In this document: positions 49,813 through 62,604 of the stretch, piece by piece
How positions within the stretch are numbered: the stretch's first letter is position 1
How the letters are laid out: the number at the start of each line of letters is the position of its first letter
NCBI GenBank assembly: GCA_000727475.1
Contig: KL647308.1
Coordinates: 1,116,001-1,180,000 of the forward strand
Origin: Sarcocystis neurona
Taxonomy: Eukaryota; Apicomplexa; Conoidasida; Eucoccidiorida; Sarcocystidae
DNA length: 64,000 nucleotides
Direction: 5' to 3'
Program-made: the position numbers and the translations under genes
The notes under the pieces: generated by a model
The model's input: the letters and a program-made list of their open reading frames with translations, nothing else
Database searches by the model: none
What the model was told of the DNA's origin: nothing

Positions 49813-52800
49813 ATGGCGTCAACAGCGTTGACGGCGCTAAACTTCGTGGAGCACCAGCCATCCCGTCCTGCGGCCGTTGAGGCTGACCTTGTTGAGCCCG
49901 AAACGCAGATGACAGAGGTTGCGTCATTGAAGACGCCATCAGCCGCACGTGAAGCTGCCGCAACTGAAGACACGCACGCAGCTAAAATAAACATCAACGA
50001 ACTCAGCAACACGCACAAAGAACAACAACAAGAGGAAGAAGACGCCTTGAAGGCTGGTGTCACATCCCAGCAAGACGCCGCTACTACCGTTGCGGTGATG
50101 CCAACAGCCCTAGCTCGCTGTCTTACAGGCCTTCCTACTGCGCGGGAGAGAGAAGATATCCAAGAAATAGAGCGCCTTTTATCAGGTCCCGGCGAAACCA
50201 GCGGTGGCGCAATTCCCAGCACAACAGGCTGCAGTCGGCTGAAGAGCGGCGGTGGCAGCTGCCCGAAGATTAAGGTGAAGTCCGGCAGCGGCAACAGCTT
50301 AGGCAATGACAGTAGCAGCGGCAGATCGGACAGCCAAGGCATCCAAGGAAATACCGATGAATCAGACGTCTCGAGCTCGAACGCAGACGTTCTGCGTCTG
50401 TCTGTGCACAACGAAGAGGCAACAACTACCGTCAACAGCAATACGTTCGCTGTGGCCGCGACAACGGCAGTGGACCAAGCAGCAGAGGCGCTTTCGACGA
50501 GGAGGCAGACGCACCGCGCACAGCAACAAAACGAGGACGACCTGCTAACCTCCTCGCTACAGGCAGTTCTACAGCATCGACAGAATATCCTGGAGCAGGA
50601 AAATAGGGAAATGAAAGAAGTGTTAGACTTGGCGACACAATGCAAAGACCGTGAAGCGCTTGCGCCTAAAATTCAGATGTTGAAAGAACAGCTGTTGGCT
50701 CGTGAGCAGCAGCACCACGCAGAGAAGAGGGAGCTTGCAGCCACAGTCAAAGCTCTCCTCTCCGCCTCCAGGTGCGAGAATGAGAAGGAAAGAACGGAGT
50801 TAGACTTGCAGCGTCAGATCCCTCAGAGAGAACAGCGGAGCCCGCAAACTGAGGAAAAGCAGGGTTCCACTTTTTGTCCGCAGACAAGGCAGGAGGAAGC
50901 GGTTGATAGAGATAATGATGAAAAGCAGCAGTCAAAGATTCTTCAAGCCCAATTGTATATAGCGGATGAAATGCAAGGCCCGCATCAGCAGCAGCAGCAA
51001 AAACAATTGGAGAACCTCTTCTGTAAGTCCTGCGTATCAATGGAGAAACGCAAAACCCCTAAACCAGCCACAATTGGTTCAGGGCAACAAAACTCCCGAG
51101 AGGAGGAGAGCAGAACTGCACCAGAAAGCAACAAGGTGAGGGTTTCCCCAGTTGACTCAACAGTTCACGCTTCCTCAAAGAAAGAACTTGCTTCAACCAT
51201 GGATCCTGCTGTGAAAAAGGAGGCGCCGAAAACAGTGGAGAGTGCATCGAAGGAGGCGTCCACCAGCACACTTGCACGTTGCGAACAGAGATGCAAACCC
51301 TCCAAAGAGGTCGAACAACCTCGTCAGCAGCAATCAAAACAGCAACGGCAGGCGGTTGACGAGGACAAAGACAGCGCGCGTCGGCTGAAGAAGAATGGCT
51401 CTTGGTGGAGACAGCAAGTCGTGAACCGACTACGGTTGCCGGGACCGAATCTGACTAGGAAGCAATTTCTAAGCACATTCCATCATCCAGGTAACTGCGC
51501 TGTTGCTCGTGTTGCACGGAATTCCGGCTCAGAAGGGGTTGGGTGTGTATCTGCTTTCGAACTACTAGTCCCGCGTATTTGTCGTACATGATTTTCCATT
51601 CAGTTTAGAGGGTGACGCACTGATACACACTGCTTCTTGTGCACTTCAGGATCTGCGTGTGCATCTAATAGAAACGTCATCTACCTAGCTGCTTGTGGGA
51701 ATCCCCATGGCACCGTTTTGCAATGCTTATTTCGTCTCGAACACCGGTCACAGGAATGCGCAGCTGCCCGGTCGCGAGTTACCGCATCTGTCGGTGTAAA
51801 GTGGTCATCGTGATCCACGCGCATCTAAATGTGTGATCACGCAGACACTCTGCAGAACCCCGTTCTTCTGTGTTCATTTCTTTCACGCGTTACAGACAGA
51901 AGCAAACTGCGTCTCGTTAGTTTTCTCTTTCTGATTCTTTCCGGCACCACTGAACGAAGGCGTGCACATTCTCCAGTGTCTGTATGTTCCATGTTCAGAA
52001 ACCGGCGTTGAGGCCCCCCTCTTGAACGCTGTCTTCGATCGCTTGAAGATTATCGTACGTCCGAGCGAAGGTGTTGCTGAGGAGGCGGTGACCATCCCAC
52101 ATGTGCTGGATCTTCTTGAGAAAACCAATGGATCGAACATCCTCCACACACTTGACGCTGCGGAGCTCTTGGAGGCCAATGTCAGATGTACGCCGTTTGA
52201 CTTTCGTTTGACAGAGTACAGACAATTTCGCCTAGGAATGAATGCGAACCTGCCTGGTGCTGCCTGCTAGCCTGAAGGCTTCACTGTGCGGCAGTCTGCA
52301 AGGCATTTCACACAGCAAGTCGAGCGTGAGCATTTCCCTGCGTTAAACTGTAAAAATCATGTAGATGTAGAGTGTATTGAACTTTGACAGAATCATGACG
52401 TGGTTCGTCGATATCTTTGGGAAGAATGGTCTGCAAAGATGCTTTGCTCTTTTGCTTTTCCAGCGCGCGACCCATGGAGGTTGTGAGCTGTTGGCATAAG
52501 GGAGTTCTTCAGGAGGTTTGCGGTATTCGTGATCACTCATGTGTGCCAGACGGGGGACGTCGTATGGTCTGTTTGACGAAAAAATCTGTAAATGACACGG
52601 ATCGACCCTGTTGCCCAGACGTGTTGACATCCTGCCTCTCGCCTTCACCTGACACATGCGCCGCGCGCTGTTAACGCTAATTGGCATTTGCTTAACTCCT
52701 GCTGACAAGGCGAGAAACAAATCTGCAAGCGTTTGTCAAGAGGGATGTGCTTGTGCCTCTCATTTTGACCTCCAGTGTCTTTGTTGAGAAGTATTTCGAG

Positions 52801-55800
52801 GCAGGCGGTGTTTCAGAAAACAGGAGATCTTTTCGTTGAAGCAAAGACTTGCTGCGGTTTTAGCAAATATATAGATCTACACACGTGCACGCAGTATATA
52901 TTTCAACACGTGGCAGCTGACACATGTGTTGGAAGGGTGCCTGCTAATGTGCGCGTGCTATACACGCCATTCTAGTGACGTACACCTTTCCTGATCCCTG
53001 CTTTACTGGATAGGTATTGACCGAAAAATGGCATCCCAGAAGACGGACCTGCAGGTGTTCGCCATTCGGTTGATGTGTCGCTTTTTCCTCGCGCTGTCGA
53101 AGAAAACATTCGGAGAACTGGAAATGACATGCAGACGTGTGGCGCCACGGGAAGCTGTGCGGACGTATACGGAGGAGCTGGAGAACTACCGTCAGACACT
53201 CATCAAGGCCATTGCGGCAGAAAAGAACATCACCATTGACCAATCGACTGTGGTAAGCAATCCTTACAAACAGGACATCAAGTTTTTACAAGTAACCGGA
53301 TAATCGACTTGCGGAGGTCGTCCACATTGAATGTAGACGTTTCTAATGTATTTTTGTGAGCTGTGGAACGCAGTACAGTATCCAAGTGTCATGGTTGAGT
53401 GTTGTTAGGTAAGGGTGTCGGAGCCGGTGTCCTGCGTTCCGCGTGTGGTGGAAAACTCCGCTTGCCGCCAAATAATCACTGTTGCGTGTACTATATGTGC
53501 CTGGACACCCTTTAGTGAAGACTTGTTCGTGTTTCTTCTTTATTGTCTAGAACAACTCTAAGTGAGGCGCATGTTTCTGTAGTCAATTCAATCAACTATG
53601 GCTTTCGTATTATCCGTGTGTACGAAATGGTTAAAGATTCTAGGAACTTTTCTTCCTGCACAGTATACGTGGATGTCAGGAGTTTTTAATAAAGCACGCT
53701 GCTCCAAAACTTTCCTTCGGTTGCCGATTTTGCGTTCATCAGACGGGCCGTATTGTTCCCCTCCATGATTCGCACTTGAGACAGTAGCCGGCGGAGTGTC
53801 GCCTCTTCCTCTCCAGCGCCCTCTCTGAGGGCAGGTATACGTGGCAAAGTGCAAAGCTGTGGCGTCCGAAATGAATCTTCTGTGTGCTCCTTGGATAGCA
53901 CGACGGTGTGCGACCGTTCACAACGGTCGTATTTCGTTTGCACAATGCACGTACTATGTCTCTTTTGTACAGCTTGATCTGCGTGCCTGAGAGGTCAACT
54001 ACATGGAAAAGCGTCTTCGGGTTCTCAGAAAAACCTCAAAATGGTGCTTGTTTTGTGTATGCGGTATTTAACTAGAACTTTGCTTGTTTCAGCTTGCAGT
54101 ATCGTAAAGTGTTTACCGTGCTGCAAGCCTCCCTTGCGGCAACACGCGTGATATTTGCTGGTGTTGAAGTACGCTGCATTTTTTTCCAGGTGGTTTCCAA
54201 ATGCATCCACAACATGCGGACGGAGCTTCAGAACGATTTGGTGATGCTGCAGCGTGTTCCTCCAGAGGCACGAGCAACGCAAGCCGAGAAGCCCGTGATT
54301 GATTTAGCAAAGTGTCGAGCGCAGAATTCGACACTGGATAAGCTTACTTCATCAGAAAACAATAGTGCCCCCACTCTTACCACAAAAGGGTCTAAATCCG
54401 CCGCAGACGCCGCTCCCCACAAGCTGAGCGCAGGAACTTCACCTCTTGCTGTTTCGGTACAAACGGCTACGCTTCCTTCAATGTATTCCTATGGTGCTGT
54501 GCGTCGCGTCGCTGCCCCTGGTTGCCCGCCCTTTACCGCTTCCGAAATTCAAGCTCTTTCGAACGGTCACGTATCCGCTTCTCCCCATGGCGGGGCAGCT
54601 GCTGCCGCCGCAGCTCACGCCGCGGCCGTGGCGGTTCCCTACGCCGCCCCCGGAGTTCTACCTTCGAATGGTTCTCTTGTCAGCACGACATTGAACTCTT
54701 CTGCTGCAGCGTCTAGCCCACCTCTGTCAAGCGTTGGATCCGCAGCGCGCCCTACTGTTGTGCTGCCTAGCGAAAATGCTGAACCGCAGCAGAACGGAAG
54801 GATCTCTGCACCCAAGGTTGTCCGTGGCATCGCAGACCAGGCAGGCAAGCCAACAGAATCAGAGGTTTTACGACAAGCTGCACGTCGTCAAGCACAGACG
54901 AAAGGAGCGCCTTGTGAAAAGGAGAGCCCTGTTATATTTGAGGAGATATCCGGTGCATCAACCACTAAAACGCCGACTGCGGCTGCTGCTCCTGCAGGGA
55001 CGGCTGCTGCCTGCACGACTCCAGCGGAGAACATCAGCCAGCAAGGAACCATGAAAATAGAGAAAGACTTAAGCAATCTTGTCCAAATAATAGAATATCG
55101 ATATGCGGACGGAACGCCGGTGACCAACCCTGCTCATTTGCCGGAGGGCGCGAAAGCAGTAGAAGCTGCTGCAAGGGCCCGTCTCGAAGAGACAGCACGT
55201 GTGGCGCAGGAAGCAGCACGCCGTGCCGAGGCAGTCGCTCTCGCCCAGTTTACAGCTGCAACTGCCGCCGGAGGAGGAGGAACAGCTGCTGCGTCTGTTG
55301 CTGCAGCCCAGTATCAACGGGCCTTTGCGGCCCTGAGCAGCAATCAGGAGTCTGGACACCACGACGGGACTTATCCGAAACTGAATGCTGAGACTGAGGA
55401 TGCCGGAAATTTTAGTGACTCAACGGTACAGAGAATCAGCCCCACAATTGCCGCCCCAAACGCCGTTGCGCAGGAGGAACAGCAGCTGCAACAGGCTGCG
55501 CCGCGGGGGCTGCAGACGATGTGGAAGCCTCAGCATGTACTGGCTCCAACAGCTGTTGGAGGCATACTGCGTCCGTTGCCTGCAGCTGTGGTTGCTGCTG
55601 CAGCAGTAAGGAGGCCAGCTGCGCCCCAGCCAGCTCCTTCCAGCGGAACTATCGGAGAGGCAGCAGCAGAAGGTGTCGCTGCACAGAAAGGAAACGAGAC
55701 TACGGGAGCCCTTTTGCAGCGTGTATCAAGCTTTCGAGGACGCACTCCTGGAGAGTATGCCTTCCCATCTACCGACCGTGCTGCACCGATAAAAAACCCT

Positions 55801-58086
55801 GCGGCTCCTGCAGATTACAGTGCCGCTGCTGCTGGTCTTGTTCCGCCAGGATTTCCAGCTGCTGCAGCTGGACAGCTTCAAGCGCTATTGCAGCAGCAGC
55901 GCCTGCTGACTGCGATGCCCAGTATGGTGGTGTCGGCCCCGAAGCCGACAACGGCAGCGTACGACACTACGCAGAGAGCAACGCAGGCTTCGGCAACTGC
56001 AGCAGGAACACCTTCCACGTCTAGGGGCCGCGTTTCCCGATCGCTCACACCGAAAGCGACGGAGAGGGACAGCTTTATGCATCGTTCTAGGGGCGGGTGC
56101 ATGGGAACCTCCCCTCGTCGAAAATCAAAAAGAAGCAGCAACAGCAGCAGCAGGACAGCAAGCGTGAGCTCTATTCAACGGGCCGCCGGCCGCTTCTTTG
56201 CTTCGCTGGGACTTTGGAAGTCGGACGGGGAAGATGAAGAAGAGGACACCTCAAGCTCTTCTGAAGCCACCCTACACGCGCACGACGGACTAGCGGCAGC
56301 GACCGAACAATATTTGAACGGGCAACAGGAAAAGCTGCAGCAGCAACAGGAAGGACAGAGTCTCATGCCTCAGCAGCTCTCGCTGCAACACCTGCAGCAG
56401 CAGAAACTGCAACAACAGCAGCAGCTGCAACAACAACAGCTGCAGCAACAACACCTTCAACAGCAACTGCAGCATCAACAGTTACAGCAGCAACTGCAAC
56501 AAGCCACGGTGCTTCCAGGTCTGCCTGCGTTTCCTGCAGGACCACCCTCTAGAATATCAACAGCTTGCGAGGCTTCTCCTGCTGAGCTGCTGCCTAAAGC
56601 TACACCGGGGGATGGGGTGGCAGGAAGAGCGGGTATCTACAGCATGAGCCCCGGTGTGCAGCAGCAGGCCCTTCGTCATTACGTGGCAAGCGACGCTGCT
56701 GAGCACGTTGCTGCTGATCCTCGTGCATACTGCACCGAAAACGCGACAGAGAAGAACTTCCTTCCGGTTTATTCGACCTTGTACGCCCAACAACAATACC
56801 GTCTCGCCCAGCAACAGAAGCACCAGGAGGAGCAACAGCACCAGCAGCAGCAACGACCACCCAGTGGAGAGGCTTGGATATCTGCGCAGTCTTTTCTACT
56901 AAAGGAGGTGCCTGGGCGCCTACTTGCAGAGCAGAGTACCTCCTCGCAGCTGCGCGCACCAGAGAAGAGTACTCCGGCGGCTTTGACTGCGGCCACTGCA
57001 ATAGAGAAACGATTCACGGCAACGATGGAAAGCATCCTATCGGCGGAAGCAGGAGAGGAAGAGAAGAAGGCGGCAGCAACGACAGCAGAGAAGCCGACCG
57101 GCTATGTCTTGTCGTCGCCACAGAGAGACTTTGCGAGTGTTCAGCTGGAGACGCAAGCAGATCAGCAACAGAGGGATCAACAGCAGAGCTATACCGCAAG
57201 CGCCGAACTGGCAGAGAAAAAGACAGCCAAGCAGCAGCTGCAGCAGGTCTTCTTGCAACAGCAACGCGGAGGGATACAGGGGGGATACAACCAAGCCACA
57301 TCTCGGGATACATCTGTCGTAACGACTCACATCCCGCAGCAGACGGACAGCCCGAACGCGATGCACGCAGCTCCTGCAGTTGCATATGCTGCTGCTGGTC
57401 CTCTCACGCAGCAGACGGAAGGCTCCCAAACGATGACTTCTGCGATTGCCGGTTGCCAGGAGCCTGCTGATGGTGCTCGTGTAGGTCAGGAGGCAGAGGC
57501 AAGTACAGCCACTCATCCCACTGTTTCGTCCCCCTGCAGTGCTCCTGCCGTTGGCCATTCGAGTAACGCTGCCGGTGCTTTACAGGCGCGTCAGCAACCT
57601 GAACCGTCCCAGCCGGTACCTCCTGCCTTCTCCCCTGCCGCCGTCGCATTTGCTGCACCTGTCGCTTCTTCTCGTGTGCCTCAGCAGCCCCAAATCTCCA
57701 ACACAGCGGCAATCTCGTCATGTGCCGCTGCCTATGCTACCCCCACTTTGGGCGCTGCGGCCTTCCCTCCCTCTGTAGTGCGCACACGTGTGTCCTCGAT
57801 AGCTGAAGTGCCGTCTCCTCAACTCGGGGCGCAGCAGATTGGGAATTTTGCGCAGGTACAAGCACAGCTAGACAGCCTCACTCAGCGACAAATCGAAGCC
57901 TACGCACAACACTATGGACTTTATGCTACTCCTCAAGCTGCTGCTGCTGCACTCGGTGGCGTACCTCTCGCCGGCGTAGGCGCTCTTGGCGGTCCTGCGA
58001 CTTGCAACGGCTACGCGCAGTTCATGTCGCAACACCGTCCCCTTCCCGCCGTTCCACCGAACTACGTCTTCACGAAGTCCTCATAG
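49813..58086 (+). CDS. Large uncharacterised protein: coiled coil, helical core, Ala/Gln-rich tail (about 2,040 aa)
   Basis: I do not recognise this protein. Best model: exons 49813-51490, 51960-52187, about 52730-52807, 53014-53252, 54190-58086. Together they are 6,120 nt with compatible phases. The start ATGGCG follows GTC. Residues 1-250 are low-complexity, and 254-345 form a coiled coil (ILEQENREMKEVLDLATQ). A basic stretch with RLPGPNLTRKQFLSTFHH leads into the core (about 550-780), which has hydrophobic helical segments: VHILQCLYVP, TIPHVLDLLEKTNGSNILHT, VLVPLILTSSVFVEKYFEAG, FAIRLMCRFFLALSKKTFGE and TELQNDLVMLQRVPP. Splitting over short exons is typical of a conserved domain. The rest is Ala/Gln/Ser-rich, with VQIIEYRYADGTPVTN at about 1040, a short Ala/Arg helix after it, and a Gln/Leu block at about 1457-1514. 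The short exon near 52.7 kb has uncertain ends. Alternative: two genes, the second starting at 53028, where AAAAATGGCATCC is a strong start context. Confidence 0.7.
54190..58086 (+). other. Single 3.9-kb exon encoding the Ala/Gln-rich tail
   Basis: The acceptor TTTTTTTCCAG at 54189 continues exon 53014-53252 in phase 0 (…DQSTV / VVSKC…). The exon is open for 1,298 codons to TAG. Its first 25 residues belong to the helical core. The remainder is Ala-, Gln-, Ser- and Pro-rich with no recognised globular domain and no membrane segment. CAG, GCA and GCT codons dominate. Confidence 0.8.
56330..56510 (+). repeat. Coding CAG/CAA (poly-Gln) repeat tract
   Basis: Mixed CAG and CAA codons interrupted by Leu and His (QLQQQQLQQQ-type) give a block of about 60 residues in the tail of the 2,040-aa protein. 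A shorter Gln block lies at about 56788-56860. Codon mixing means the tract is imperfect at DNA level and less prone to slippage than pure CAG. On the opposite strand it reads as a poly-Leu frame, which is not a gene. Confidence 0.85.
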
Positions 58087-59263
58087 GAAGCCCCTGCCAA
58101 CCTCCTGGAGTATCTGATAGCAAACTTAGCTGCAGTTGTGTGCAACTCGCCTTCTGGGATCTCTCTTGGTTTCGCTTTCCGGTGTATATTCTTTGCGGGT
58201 TACCTCGTGGTTGTGGCGGCGTGTTGGGGACCCTTGAAGAGAGAAAAAAAGAGCGGCTGATTACGCAGGCGCCGAAAAAACTGCTGACATCTACATTCTA
58301 CTGATTGTGGGGAGAGATGAGTTGTCAGTGAGGATACAGTGAAACTCCTTCAACCGTAGAAAAGAGGTGCCAGCGCAGCGACGAACTGCGTGCTCCAGTG
58401 AATCTCCATCTGCACTGAGAGTGTGTTCGTGCACTGGCTGAACCTAGTACCACCAGACAGAGAAGATGTGCGTAGGCAACCGCTCCGATATTAGCTACGA
58501 GATTGGTGTTGTCGGAGTCTCCTTTCTAAACAGAAGAACAGACGAAGTGCGATTCTGTGCGACGTTCAGGCACACACGCAGGTGGTGGCGTGCGTGCTGG
58601 GACTTTCTGCATTTGCTCACGTGCAACTCTCATATGGTTGAAATCTGTAGAGAGCCCTTCTGTAGGATTTATATCGTACATGTATATGTATATATATGTG
58701 CATTTATGCTCACGTTGCGGTGCCAAGTACTGCCTTGGGGCATTTTTGTCTTCTACTTTTCTTCTTTGATAAGATATGCCTTCTGACTGTGTGTACCTCA
58801 CGCAAGCCATCAGTACACTCCTTCTTGGTACACACACGGGTGTCTGTGTTCGTCTGCGCGAATGAGGGTGTTCTCTCTTCATTTCATAATGTTCCACTGT
58901 TCGTGATTGCGTACCTGCGCGTATCTCGCGATGCTGCAGCTATTAGTAGATTGCTTTTGTGCCTCGCTCTCAGTACATACAAGTGTAATTTACACGTTTA
59001 TGCTTATACTCGTGTATAGGAGAATTTGTTCACGTTCAACTTCAAAATACTGCTGACATAGAGCTACGCATCCGTTTGTTCTCGCACGGCGTTTAGAAGC
59101 GAGATGCGCCACTTACTGTTCCGGGCCGCTTGTTCAGTGCTACGTAGATTATGCGCGCGTTTTTCTTCGTCGACATATCATCCAGTCAGCTGTTCGTCGC
59201 AGAGTTATACAAGTGTGATTTAACCTCGTAACACACGCCGGCCGTAATTGTGGAAACATACGC

Positions 59264-59285
59264 GAAGATATATATATATATCTTC
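59264..59285. repeat. (TA)n palindrome flanked by matching arms
   Basis: GAAGA, a run of TA, then TCTTC form a perfect 22-nt palindrome. The flanks ATACGC and ACGTAT extend it to about 34 nt with one mismatch. Such a sequence can extrude as a cruciform or form a simple hairpin in RNA. Confidence 0.7.
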
Positions 59286-60511
59286 ACGTATACATGTAAT
59301 ATCTGTGTACATCCCGTAATCTGATATTCTGCAAATTGACGACCTACAGGCCGGACATATTGTTTGGTCTGTGGTGGCGTCGGCACAATTCAGGCGACGA
59401 CCTCGGTCACTGCGGCCACACACTCTCATATTTGGTTTTCTTCACCTACGTGTAGTTCTATACACTTGCTTTGGCTGTGGCGTACAACTGTGTGCATCTA
59501 CGCGAAAAAAACGTTTGCCTGGTCAACGTACTTGAGGGACTGGAGGATGTCTAGCCGACGCTGGGCGGTAGAGGACTCTTGAACACAACTGTGTAACGTT
59601 TCACAACATGTGTGCCTCTTGGGGATTACTTCCCATGGGTCCCTGCCACGACTGATAGTGCATTACATTTAGTGGAACCAACAGTGGCACCTACACGTGC
59701 CGTTGGGAAAGTGTGCATGAAAAACGTTGATTTGAAGCATGGTTGCTGGAAAGCTGAGCCGTTTGCACATGCGTTGTTGCGCATATTCGCGCTTAGCTAA
59801 TTGAGGACAGGTCTTACTTGCTGCATGGAAAGACAGCTCTCCAACGTCAATTTTTTATCGTTACCATGTGGTATTCGACACTTCAGTACGGTTTAAAGCA
59901 GCCCAGCAAGTTCTGGCTTAGCATGAATAGTACTTTTCTTCCCCTCGCCGGTACCACGAGAAGGGTCTTTAAATGCGTGTACGTACCTTCGGAAGAAGCA
60001 CTTATCTGTGTGTATACACGTCCACATGCACACTTGTACAGATTATTGTATTGAATTAAACGCTACTTGGAACTCGGGTAGCTGCGACGCTTCCTTTGGG
60101 CAGCAACGCGGTGAAAATGACGCCTATCGCCTTTGAACAGCAACGCTGGCCTGCGGTTGGCCAGCCCTTGTAATGGGTTTTCGTTCTTGGACAGCGAAGG
60201 GAGGAATTACTGAGGGGAAGCTGCAACTTGGGCTCTCTTTTGCTGCCTGGTGCCATCAAGAAGCATTGCACGTCGTGTGTCAATCTACAAAGGGAACTGC
60301 AAACACGCACGTGTGCTTCTGCATCTCTACACAAACGTGTACATATATATAGAGGGAGAAAGGGAGATACGGAGAGACTAAAAAAAGAAACCCGGGTACT
60401 CGTGTGTTAACGGGCACACGTGTGATTCTGCTATGTGCGCTTCTGGTTGCTGCGCTGCGACGTAGAGGAGGAAGGAGAGTCGAATAAATTTTTTTTTTTC
60501 CGTGTCGAGGG

Positions 60512-60780
60512 GTTCATTCTCCGAGAGTGTTTGCGCTGTTTATATCCGCAGAAATCCCTAGGTGGTATACATCTTACACGGCTGTCTCTCGGTGATTACC
60601 ACGTCAAAATCTTTGTGTCGGTGACTTCGTTTCGGACTTCTCTTCGCTTGTTTGCGTTCTCCTTCAGAGTGTTTCCCCGTATTCATATCCGCAGAACTTC
60701 GTAGGTGGTGTACGTCTTACATATCTGTTTCTCGCTGGTTACTGGCTCAAAGACTTTGGTGACTTGGTCTTGTTATCTTT
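60512..60780 (+). repeat. Diverged tandem duplication, about 144-bp period
   Basis: Copy one begins GTTCATTCTCCGAGAGTG at 60512; copy two begins GTTCTCCTTCAGAGTG at 60656. They share in order ATATCCGCAGAA, TAGGTGGT.TAC.TCTTACA, CTGT.TCTCG.TG.TTAC and AA.ACTTTG/AAAATCTTTG followed by GTGAC. Non-coding as far as I can tell. Confidence 0.75.
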
Positions 60781-62552
60781 TCGCTCGTCGTGACTGCCAA
60801 CGTTGCACTTACAAGGTTGTCTTCCCACGCGCCGAAGACTTTCGAAGGAAAGTCAACCACGGATTCGTTACCAAACTTTAAGAAACCTCAGTCCACAGTG
60901 AGAGGAACGCGCAGCCGTCCACAAATGAAAACGACACCTGATTGCATGCACATATATAATTGTTTATATTGTTCGCAAACAGCCGTCGCTGCGGACGAAG
61001 TAGCTCTGCCCATCCGCCTATCGGTAATTACGGAAAAATATACACAAAACACAAGGGGAACTCTGCCACATCAAGCACCACGTAGTCACCTGTTTATTGA
61101 CCCGTACGCGTGTAAGTTATTTCTGCAAACAGAGGAAGTGCCGACGTGGACGTTCCACTCCCTCCAGACCCATACTCAGGTCAAATGAAAATTGTTTTGC
61201 ATGAGAACTCACGCTTGAAAGTTACATGTTAATCAGCAGTATGACCGGCGCCAATGTCGCATACCGGTGCCAAAAGGCAGTGTCTCGTTCTCTACGTAAA
61301 CCTGTTCCTTTCACAACTACGACACGGTTGAGTTCACTCATTCAGTTGTCCCTATTCTCTCATCACGTCTGCTTTAAACCATGTAGCGGGTTTAAGTGTC
61401 ATAGTCGCCGTTTCCCAACATAATCCAAGGTATATAAGTGAAGAGCTGCCAACGAAGAAAGCCTCTTTCCCCTGTGGGTGTTGTGAAACGCGGTCTGACT
61501 GCAGTTGACGTGTCTTCACATGTACTTTGCGCGACTAGCGCTGCTGGACATTTTCTTTCAAAGCCGCACGTACAATGTTTCTCGCGACATGTCTCATCCA
61601 CTGGCAAAACAGGCATGTTTAGATTGTTGCTTTTCGGGCACAAACGACGTGAACGACGTCACATCAAATAGTTCGATGCGAGTAGTGCAGAGACAATCTA
61701 TATGAAAGAACGGTCAAGGACCAGGGTACACGAAAGTGGGGAGACTTTTATTGCGAGTGTGCAGATACTTGAAGAATGCTACAGATGACTTTCGGACACT
61801 TATCAAATATACATATACATATATATATATATGTATGTATATATACATGTGTAGCGCGGATCATGCAGTCTGCGAACAGCTCTTTGAAGCTCTCTGCACA
61901 TACCTGCTGGTGGCACGCTGATAAGCTGATTGACAACAGGAAGCTTGAGAAAAAAATAAGAGAGAGGAAGGGAGAAAGACGGCGAGAAGGTATAAAGCTA
62001 AAGAGAGATCACGGCCAAGTTGGCTGACAACAGCTTTGCATAGCGAGTCTCTGCTGCTTCTGTGCAGAGTGCTGTTGTGTCCCCAAGACTACGGCGACCT
62101 GCGTATCTTGTCGTGTCACCGGGGATGGCACTGGGGAGGCCTTGCGGCCTGGAGCTGCTGCTGGATACGTACGCAGCTTCGAATCTCCACGGGCGACACG
62201 TTCCTGATCTTTGCGAGCCACGGCGATTGTTGTACAGAGGGCGGCCTATGTAGACACACCGTGGCTTTTTATTTCGAGTGTTTCCATTAGGGTTGGAAAC
62301 GTGGCACTGCTTACCCTCATTCAACGTGTGAGGAGCAGAAGTAGAATTCGACAAATGTGTTACACAACTGACGACATGGAACGTGTGGACTGTTGGTGAA
62401 TTTACAACAGCTGTGCTTGTAGAAAGACCGACGGGGACACGTGGGCCACCTGGCGTCCCATACTCTTCAAAAGCATGGCTCGTTTCCCTTGTAATGCAGA
62501 CAGCTCCAGGACGTAGACAGCATCTCTAATATTTATCCACGTGTCTACCAGC

Positions 62553-62573
62553 ATATATATATATATATAGGTT

Positions 62574-62604
<31 letters not shown>
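62553..62604 (+). repeat. Compound (AT)n-(TG)n microsatellite
   Basis: A run of AT dinucleotides (62553-62569) is followed by GGTTG and an almost pure TG run (62571-62604). This is the longest clean dinucleotide tract in the window and a likely polymorphic marker. Confidence 0.85.

Noticed and set aside
51609..51830. Possible extra exon after 51490 (frames GDALIHTASCALQDL or SNRNVIYLAACG)
   Set aside because: Both frames run into stops without a good donor, while 51490 joins 51960 directly in phase 1.
56290..56478. Minus-strand poly-Leu frame that could pass for a membrane protein
   Set aside because: It is the reverse complement of the coding CAG/CAA tract.
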